Source: Sphingomonas yunnanensis
GTDB lineage: Bacteria > Pseudomonadota > Alphaproteobacteria > Sphingomonadales > Sphingomonadaceae
DNA length: 64,000 bases
NCBI RefSeq assembly: GCF_019898765.1
Contig: NZ_JAIOKB010000007.1
Span: forward strand, 124,001 to 188,000
Direction of reading: 5' to 3'
Positions 58,572-64,000 of this stretch are shown here, piece by piece (position 1 is the first letter of the stretch; each line of letters opens with the position of its first letter). The translations under genes were made by a program, and so were the position numbers. Below the pieces are notes generated by a model that worked only from the letters and a program-made list of their open reading frames with translations, searched no databases and was not told where the DNA came from.

Positions 58572-59908
58572 GACGGCGTCTCCAGCGTCTGCCAGTCCTC
58601 GATCGTGTCGGCCGCGGTGCGTCGGTAGCCCTGCTTGCGTGGGCCATCGCCACCGACCGCGAAGCCGTCATAGCCGATCCGCGCCATCGTCGCCGGCAGC
58701 GCCATCCACTGGCGCGCGATCTCGGCGCGCGCCTCCGCGAACCACAGCCGCATCTGGCCTGCGTCGAACATTGCACCATCGGCGCTGCGGGAAGCGTCGT
58801 TCACGGCATGCAGGAGTTGGTCGCGATCCGCCGACGTCTGATCGGCGAAGCCGCCGGCGAGACGGTCGAGCGTGTCGAGCCCCGAGGTCCAGGCCTCGGC
58901 GTCGGCGGGCAGATCGGCAGAGCGCCAGCCATCGCCGATGCCGCTGGTCAGCATCGCATCGATCCTGCCGGCGAGATCGACGGGGTCGGCGCCCCCCGGC
59001 AGCACGGTCTCGACCAGCGCGGCGAGCACGGCCCGCTGCTCAGGCGACAACACGTTGCCCGGCGGCGGCGCGGCATGGCGCTCCATGATCACGGCGCGCG
59101 TCCGGCGACTGACGCGATCGGAGGCGAGCAGCGCGGCGAACGGGGCGGGCAAGGCGCGGCCGAACGCGGGTAGGACATGCTCCCGGATCAGGGCCGCGAC
59201 CGCCGCGGGCTGTTCGTACGGCAGCAGATGCGCCGCCCCGGCGACCACCTCGACCCGCGCGTCGCGATAATGGGGCAGATTGAGCCGCCGCTGGGCCTGT
59301 TCGCCGAGATCGCCGTCCTCGCTGCCAGCGACGATCAGCGCCGGCACCGACAGCGTTCCCGCCGCCCTCTGCCAATCCTCGCGGCTGCCGCGCTCCAGCC
59401 AGCCCTTCCAGGCGAGACGGCCGGACCGCTCGACGTCGCCCGTCGCCTGGGAACGCAGTGGCTCGGGCAGCGGCGTCGCGGTGTTGGCGTCGACGAAGGT
59501 CGCGGCCTCATCGGCGCTGATGTGGCCGTCGTCGAACCATCCGATCATCTCGGCGCGACGCTCCTCCGCCATGGGCTCGGGCGCAGGTGGCGACGCGGCG
59601 AGCAGCACCACCGCGGCGAGACCGGCGAACGCCGGGTCGCCGTCGCGGGCGCGCGCGGCGGCGAGCGTCGCGACCTTGCCGCCCATGCTGTGGCCGACGA
59701 CCGCCCAGTTCTGCGGCTGCCGCGCGGCGACCTGTCCGGCGAGCCAGTCGACCAGTCCCGCGACGTCGAGGTCAGCGTCTGCAGAACCGCCGAAGCCGGG
59801 CAGATCGAGCGCGACGCACTCGCCCACATCCTCCAGTTCCTCGATCACTCGATCCCATTCGCGCGCACTCGCACCCAGCGCGTGGAGGAAAAAAAGTCTC
59901 GTCACCAC
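58568..59908 (-). CDS. Alpha/beta hydrolase fused to a gluconate 2-dehydrogenase subunit 3-like domain
   Basis: This 446-residue protein has two parts. Residues 1-250 are an alpha/beta hydrolase (FFLHALGAS, nucleophile Ser74 in VGHSMGG, acid Asp198 in GSEDGD, His227 in GAAHLLP). Residues about 287-446 resemble the helical small subunit (Gluconate_2-dh3) that accompanies GMC sugar and alcohol dehydrogenases, from LSPEQRAVLAALVETVLPGG to the end. The usual Tat signal of that subunit is missing. The start is GTG 59908 after AAAGGTG, and the gene overlaps the GMC gene. Hydrolysis of an ester or lactone followed by oxidation of the freed alcohol is a plausible joint role, but inferred. Confidence 0.85.
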   Translation of the reverse strand: MVTRLFFLHALGASAREWDRVIEELEDVGECVALDLPGFGGSADADLDVAGLVDWLAGQVAARQPQNWAVVGHSMGGKVATLAAARARDGDPAFAGLAAVVLLAASPPAPEPMAEERRAEMIGWFDDGHISADEAATFVDANTATPLPEPLRSQATGDVERSGRLAWKGWLERGSREDWQRAAGTLSVPALIVAGSEDGDLGEQAQRRLNLPHYRDARVEVVAGAAHLLPYEQPAAVAALIREHVLPAFGRALPAPFAALLASDRVSRRTRAVIMERHAAPPPGNVLSPEQRAVLAALVETVLPGGADPVDLAGRIDAMLTSGIGDGWRSADLPADAEAWTSGLDTLDRLAGGFADQTSADRDQLLHAVNDASRSADGAMFDAGQMRLWFAEARAEIARQWMALPATMARIGYDGFAVGGDGPRKQGYRRTAADTIEDWQTLETPS

Positions 59909-59990
59909 GCACCTTTACCTGGATCATTGATCCACCGCTAAGTGCGTGTGGTGCGCGTCAGTTCCGCTTGTCGCCGGATTTCGTCGTGCG

Positions 59991-60626
59991 TCAGCGCTGC
60001 ATCGTGACGGGACGGCCGCCGTTGAGCGCCGCGCCGTCGTTGGTGTCGGTCGGTGTCGGCTGGATCATCGCCCGCATCTGCCACTGATATTTGTCGATGG
60101 CGTGCTGTACCTCCTGGAGCAGGTTGGAGGTGGTGGGATCGCCCTCCTCGCTCGCCTTGATGCCCTGGCCCACCTCGTCGCTGACGACATGATAGTAGCG
60201 CGCGAACCAGGTGATCACCTGCGCGTCGTCGACGAAGCCGCCCGTGAACTCGGGCACGCGGCTGGTGCGGACGATCGTGTTGGCGCGGCCATCGGCGGAG
60301 GCGCCGATCGCGAGCAACCGCTCGGCGACCTCGTCGGCATATTTGCCGACGCCCTCATAATGGTCCTGGAGCAGCTCGTGAAGGGGGTAGAACAAGGCGC
60401 CCGAGACGTTCCAATGCGCCTGCTTGGTCTGGAGTTGAAGCTGCTGCAGCTCGGTGAGCGTCTGCTGGAGCGCCGCGATCGACGCGCGCTGCGCCTGCGC
60501 GCTCGGGCCGCCATGCTCGCGGTCCGAGACGTCGTTGCGCGGGAATGCGCCGGCGGGCGCCGCCGTCTGCGCGACGGCGGGAGCGGCGAGGAGGCAGGTG
60601 GCGGTCGCGAGCATGAACAAACGCAT
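59991..60626 (-). CDS. Dps/ferritin-like protein with an export signal
   Basis: This 211-residue protein starts with a clear signal peptide (MRLFMLATATCLLAAPAVAQ), which is unusual for Dps. The Dps four-helix fold follows: QTKQAHWNVSGALFYPLHEL, and KYADEVAERLLAIGAS. By eye, the ferroxidase ligands of E. coli Dps map to His71, His83, Asp98 and Glu102, but the Asp67 equivalent is Gln87. A Pro/Thr/Asp-rich tail ends the protein. If exported, it would store iron or quench peroxide in the periplasm rather than bind the chromosome. It stands alone. Confidence 0.85.
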   Translation of the reverse strand: MRLFMLATATCLLAAPAVAQTAAPAGAFPRNDVSDREHGGPSAQAQRASIAALQQTLTELQQLQLQTKQAHWNVSGALFYPLHELLQDHYEGVGKYADEVAERLLAIGASADGRANTIVRTSRVPEFTGGFVDDAQVITWFARYYHVVSDEVGQGIKASEEGDPTTSNLLQEVQHAIDKYQWQMRAMIQPTPTDTNDGAALNGGRPVTMQR

Positions 60627-60734
60627 CGGCGGTTCTCCGGCGAGGAGACGCCGGCCGGCCTCTCCTGATCTAGGTTACGGCCGAACGCCGATGGTGCCGC
60701 TTGGTTGTCTAAACTCGCGTTCAGCCTCGCCCCG

Positions 60735-61055
60735 TCAGGCCGACGCGAAGAATTTGGTGCCCACCACGCCGACGATGATCAGCGCGATGAAGCCGACCTG
60801 CGCGAGGTTGAGCGTCTCGCCGAACAGTACCACACCGAGCAGCGTCACGCCGACCGCCCCCAGCCCGGTCCACACCGCGTAGGCGGTGCCCGCGGGCAGG
60901 CCGCGCATCGCCAGCGCGAGCAGCCCCATGTTGACGAAGCTCAGCGCGACCGGGAGGACCGCGACGAGCAGTCCGGGACGCATCGCCGCCCATTTCACGC
61001 TGAGCGCCCACATAATCTCGGTGACCACGGCAACGCCGAGGATGAGCCACGCCAT
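60735..61055 (-). CDS. Small multidrug resistance (SMR) family transporter, SugE/Gdx-like
   Basis: This 106-residue protein has four transmembrane helices with the SMR glutamate in helix 1 (VVTEIMWALSVKWA, Glu13) and the block GTAYAVWTGLGAVG in helix 3. The WALSVKWA type and AVWTGLGAVG favour the Gdx/SugE guanidinium-exporter side of the family over the EmrE side, but this is a close call. Start ATG 61055 follows GAAGGAAG. No guanidine riboswitch is recognisable upstream. Confidence 0.85.
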   Translation of the reverse strand: MAWLILGVAVVTEIMWALSVKWAAMRPGLLVAVLPVALSFVNMGLLALAMRGLPAGTAYAVWTGLGAVGVTLLGVVLFGETLNLAQVGFIALIIVGVVGTKFFASA

Positions 61056-61244
61056 GAGGAACTTCCTTCTCACGGGCTCGATCGAAGAGTTCGCGGCCGG
61101 AAACCCGGAAGAGGCCGCGAAGGCGCGCCCGATAGGCGGCGTCGGGGGGCGTGTCCAGGGCGGCGCATCCCTTGTGGAAGGAGCGTTGCTTCGCACGTCC
61201 CCTCCATGCTCCTTGACGACCCGAAGGAAGGAGGCAGAACCGCC

Positions 61245-61523
61245 ATGGCGAAGAGAAAACGATATCTGACTGCCACGCTCTCCGACGGCTATGTCAAGAC
61301 GATCGGGCCGACCGCGGCACCGCTGACGCACTATTGGCGTATCGTCGCCCAGCTCCACAACGGCCGCACCGAGGTATTCTGGGGGCACGAACCGTCGCAC
61401 CGCGCAGCACTGGCCAAACGCTCGCCCGCCGCGGAAGCGGCGAAGCAGCGCGGATGGCGATCGTTCGACCTCGAGGTGGTCGCGTTACAGGAAGATGACG
61501 GTCGAACCATTGCGGAGGCATAA
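61245..61523 (+). CDS. Small hypothetical protein
   Basis: This 92-residue soluble protein is basic at the N terminus (MAKRKRYLTATLSDGYVKTI), with a central HYWRIVAQLHNGRTEVFWG strand pair and an Ala-rich helix. No family is recognised. Start ATG 61245 follows GGAAGGAGG at good spacing, which supports a real gene. It is divergent from the SMR gene and lies about 75 bases before the RpfF-like gene, in the same direction, so it might share its transcript. Confidence 0.65.
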   Translation: MAKRKRYLTATLSDGYVKTIGPTAAPLTHYWRIVAQLHNGRTEVFWGHEPSHRAALAKRSPAAEAAKQRGWRSFDLEVVALQEDDGRTIAEA

Positions 61524-61598
61524 CAGCCACAGCATCCACGAGCGCTCCGGGATATTCTTCTCATGCAGCAACCGGCTGCACCAGAAGAGGAAAACACC

Positions 61599-62513
61599 AT
61601 GACTGCCGAATATCCGCCGGTCGTCCCCGGGTCGCGCCATCGTCTCCGGCACGCCGATTCGGTCGACTCTGCCGCGCGTCCGCTATTCGAGATCGAGCAG
61701 CTCGAGGTGAGCTTCGATCCCGCGCTGGACACCTTGTGGACCTATATGCGCCCCCGCACGCGGCCGAGCTTCAACCCCGACCTGCTGCGTGATTTCGTCT
61801 CCTGGCAGGACGACATCGCGCTCGCCTGTGAGAGTGGCGCCATGCCGATCCGCTATATCGTGCTCGGCTCCCGCTTTCCCGGAGTCTTCTCACTAGGCGG
61901 CGACCTCGACCTGTTCGCGCAGCACATCCGCGCGGGCGATCGCGAGGCATTGGTGCGCTACGGGCGCGCCTGCGTGCAGATCCTCCACCGCAACATGACC
62001 GGGTTGGAGCGCCCGATCGTCACGATCGGGCTGGTCGAGGGTGACGCTCTGGGCGGCGGCTTCGAGGCGCTGCTGTCGTTCAACGTCGTCATCGCCGAGC
62101 GCGGCGCGAGCTTCGGCCTGCCCGAGACGCTTTTCGGGTTGTTCCCGGGCATGGGCGCGCACTGCTTCCTGTCGCGCCGGCTCGGCGCCGCGCGCGCCGA
62201 GCAGATGATTCTGAGCGGGCGGACCTATCGGGCGGAGGAGCTGTACGAGATGGGGCTCGTCCACGCGCTCGCGGAGCCGGGCGGCGGACGCGGCATGGTC
62301 GCGGACTATATCCGCCAGAACCGCCGCCGCCACAGCGCGCATTGCGCCATCTACGAGGCATCCCGCGCCGTGAACCCGCTCCCGCTCGCGGAGCTGGAGG
62401 CGGTGGTCGACCTGTGGGCCGACGCCGCCCTGCGGCTGAGCGAGTCGGATCTCAAGCTGATGCGGCGGTTGACCGGCGCGCAGACCCGCCTGCTCGAGCG
62501 TGCCGCTGCCTAG
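61599..62513 (+). CDS. rpfF: RpfF-like DSF-family signal synthase (crotonase fold)
   Basis: This 304-residue crotonase-fold enzyme matches RpfF closely in key blocks: FSLGGDLDLFAQHIRAGDR, GDALGGGFEALLS, and GLPETLFGLFPGMGAHCF. Glu156 and Glu176 sit at the spacing of Xanthomonas RpfF Glu141/Glu161, the residues needed for dehydratase and thioesterase steps that make cis-2-unsaturated fatty-acid signals (DSF). Start ATG 61599 follows GAGGAAA. An ATG 12 codons earlier is less likely. The gene converges on a GGDEF-EAL gene with a four-base stop overlap, fitting the known DSF to cyclic-di-GMP link. Confidence 0.88.
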   Translation: MTAEYPPVVPGSRHRLRHADSVDSAARPLFEIEQLEVSFDPALDTLWTYMRPRTRPSFNPDLLRDFVSWQDDIALACESGAMPIRYIVLGSRFPGVFSLGGDLDLFAQHIRAGDREALVRYGRACVQILHRNMTGLERPIVTIGLVEGDALGGGFEALLSFNVVIAERGASFGLPETLFGLFPGMGAHCFLSRRLGAARAEQMILSGRTYRAEELYEMGLVHALAEPGGGRGMVADYIRQNRRRHSAHCAIYEASRAVNPLPLAELEAVVDLWADAALRLSESDLKLMRRLTGAQTRLLERAAA

Positions 62514-64000
62514 CCGGTCCCGGCGCGCAGCCGCGTGCCGGCGAACATGGCGGCGACCATCTCCGCCGGCATCGGCCGCGCGAGCAGATAACCCTGTACC
62601 GCGTCACAGCGCGTGCGGCGCAGCTGATCGAGCTGCGCCACCGTCTCCACGCCCTCCGCGACCGTCCGCATCCCCAGCTTGGCGGCGAGATCGACCACGG
62701 TCTGCACGATCGCGATCGACGCGGGGCTGCGGTCGAGGTCGGTGACGAACGATCGGTCGATCTTGAGCGTCTGGAAGGGGAAGCGGGTGAGATAACTGAG
62801 CGCCGAATAGCCGGTCCCGAAATCGTCGAGCGTGGTGTTCACCGCCAGCCGGTTGAGCGCCTTGAGCGCGGCGAGCGAGGAGTCGACATCCTCGAGCAGC
62901 ACCGACTCGGTCACCTCCAGATGCAGCCGCTGCGGGGCCAGCCCCGTCGCATCCAGCGCGCTGATCACCACCGCCGGCAGATTGCTCGCGCGCAGCTGCA
63001 CGGGCGACAGATTGACCGCGATCGAGACATGCGCGGGCCATTCGCTCGCGGTGCGGCAGGCCTGGTGGAGCACCCAATTGCCGATCGCGACGATCTGGCC
63101 ATTATCCTCAGCGATCGGGATGAACTCGGCCGGCGACACCGCGCCGTGGCGGCGATTGGTCCAACGCAGCAGCGCCTCGCACGACGTGATCCGCTCTCCC
63201 GCCAGATCGTAGATCGGCTGGTAGACGAGGTGGAACTCGCCGCGCTGGAGCGCGCCGTGCAGCTCGGCGGCGAGCTGGCGACGGCGCTCGATCTTCTCGT
63301 CCATCGCCGGTTCGTAGAGCGACATCTGCCCGCGCCCGCTCTCCTTGGCGCGATACAGCGCGAGGTCGGCGTTCTTGAGCAAGGTGTCGGCGTCGGCACC
63401 GTCGCGAGGCGCCACCGCGACCCCGACCGAGACGCTGGAACGCAGCTGATGGCCATCGCACTGCGCCGGCTCTCCCACCACCCCCAGCAGGCGCCGCCCG
63501 ATGGCGACTGCTTCGTCGGGATGATCGAGCGCGCAGACGATGGCGAACTCGTCGCCGCCCAGCCGCGCGACCGTGCCGCTGCCGGTGAAGGTGCGCCGCA
63601 GCCGCTCCGCCACCGCGATCAGCAGCGCGTTGCCGGCGAGATGTCCGAACGTGTCGTTCACCTCCTTGAAGCGGTCGAGGTCGAGCCAGAGCAAAGCCAG
63701 CGCACCACCGCTCGCCTCCATAGCGGCGAGCCGAGCCTCGAACTGCTCGCGAAAGGCGGTGCGATTGGCCAGCCCGGTCAGGTCGTCGCGCCGTGCCATG
63801 GCGGCATGGTGCTCGGCGAGCGCGGCTTTCTCGTGCGAGACGACGACGGCGCGCAGGATCGCCTCGTAGGTCTGCAGCGTGATTTCCATCATCGCCACCA
63901 CGAACAGCAGGATCACCGCCGCGAGCACCGCCTTGAGCGGGTCGAGCGCGATGAGCAGCCCCACCACCAACGGCAGCGAGGCGCCGCACAGCTGAGTCAA
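62510..64000 (-). CDS. GGDEF-EAL cyclic-di-GMP enzyme (N terminus cut by window edge)
   Basis: The visible 496 residues begin inside or next to a membrane region (LPLVVGLLIALDP and AAVILLFVVAMM). A GGDEF domain with intact LGGDEF (near 148-152) and an EAL domain with EALLRW (275-277) follow, then DDFGTGYSALSYL and KIDRSF. Both active sites look complete, so it may both make and break c-di-GMP. No RxxD inhibitory site is seen ahead of GGDEF. The gene very likely continues beyond 64000. Its stop and that of rpfF share the sequence CTAG. Confidence 0.9.
   Translation of the reverse strand: MTQLCGASLPLVVGLLIALDPLKAVLAAVILLFVVAMMEITLQTYEAILRAVVVSHEKAALAEHHAAMARRDDLTGLANRTAFREQFEARLAAMEASGGALALLWLDLDRFKEVNDTFGHLAGNALLIAVAERLRRTFTGSGTVARLGGDEFAIVCALDHPDEAVAIGRRLLGVVGEPAQCDGHQLRSSVSVGVAVAPRDGADADTLLKNADLALYRAKESGRGQMSLYEPAMDEKIERRRQLAAELHGALQRGEFHLVYQPIYDLAGERITSCEALLRWTNRRHGAVSPAEFIPIAEDNGQIVAIGNWVLHQACRTASEWPAHVSIAVNLSPVQLRASNLPAVVISALDATGLAPQRLHLEVTESVLLEDVDSSLAALKALNRLAVNTTLDDFGTGYSALSYLTRFPFQTLKIDRSFVTDLDRSPASIAIVQTVVDLAAKLGMRTVAEGVETVAQLDQLRRTRCDAVQGYLLARPMPAEMVAAMFAGTRLRAGTG

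Noticed and set aside
59884-59898. A-rich tract near the start of the fused hydrolase gene as a programmed slippage site
   Set aside because: The run lies in codons 4-8 of an intact frame with good domain sequence on both sides, so no frame change is needed.
61056-61244. Guanidine (mini-ykkC or ykkC-III) riboswitch upstream of the SMR gene
   Set aside because: No pair of hairpins with ACGR loops and no ykkC-III core is visible on the relevant strand.

Overview
The window is about 70% GC and reads as chromosomal DNA of an alphaproteobacterium, most likely a Sphingomonas-type organism. The main reasons are a CcrM-type GANTC methyltransferase, HWE/HisKA_2 histidine kinases, an FeS-type photolyase, Coq4, a TonB-dependent receptor beside plant-polymer enzymes, and many short palindromic intergenic repeats. 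Genes are dense and often overlap by 1-4 bases. I saw no rRNA, tRNA, IS element or CRISPR array. The assignment comes from gene content only.

Region 1 (1-21.7 kb) is mostly plant-polysaccharide use and sensing. It holds a sialate-O-acetylesterase-type hydrolase, a GH43 glycosidase overlapping an esterase, and a divergent GH9 glucanase with a LacI-type palindrome between them. A two-helix pectate-lyase/GH55-like protein with a C-terminal propeller follows, then a FadR-type regulator facing a gluconokinase gene. Mixed in are a single-domain response regulator with an apparently ATPase-dead HisKA_2 partner, a lone LuxR HTH protein, an FeS cryptochrome/photolyase, an M13 peptidase, and a spore-photoproduct-lyase-like radical SAM protein overlapping a phosphoesterase gene.

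Region 2 (21.7-42.8 kb) is housekeeping: a TonB receptor, msrB, a bestrophin and folP. Next come ccrM with a GANTC-dense upstream region, and a tight DUF1272 / thiD-VOC fusion / rnhB cluster. The rest is glmM, a dicarboxylate-type symporter, coq4 behind a hairpin that covers its ribosome-binding site, rarD, recF, two tandem paralogous MFS genes, a hydrolase and gyrB.

Region 3 (42.8-54.3 kb) starts with a two-component system divergent from an overlapping czcC-czcA-VIT operon that has no membrane-fusion protein gene. An osmotic/envelope-stress block follows: a small exported protein, a mechanosensitive-type channel gene, a CsbD-like gene, and aqpZ. The channel gene and aqpZ each carry one in-frame stop codon in an otherwise intact frame. 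A Tat-exported NIPSNAP protein closes the region.

Region 4 (54.5-64 kb) holds a LOV-PAS-HWE photoreceptor kinase and a three-gene oxidation cassette: a hydrolase fused to a gluconate-2-dehydrogenase-subunit-3-like domain, a GMC flavoenzyme with an FeS-type cysteine cluster, and an SDR. It also has a Dps-like protein with a signal peptide, an SMR transporter, a small unknown protein, and an RpfF-like DSF synthase gene convergent with a GGDEF-EAL gene that runs off the window.
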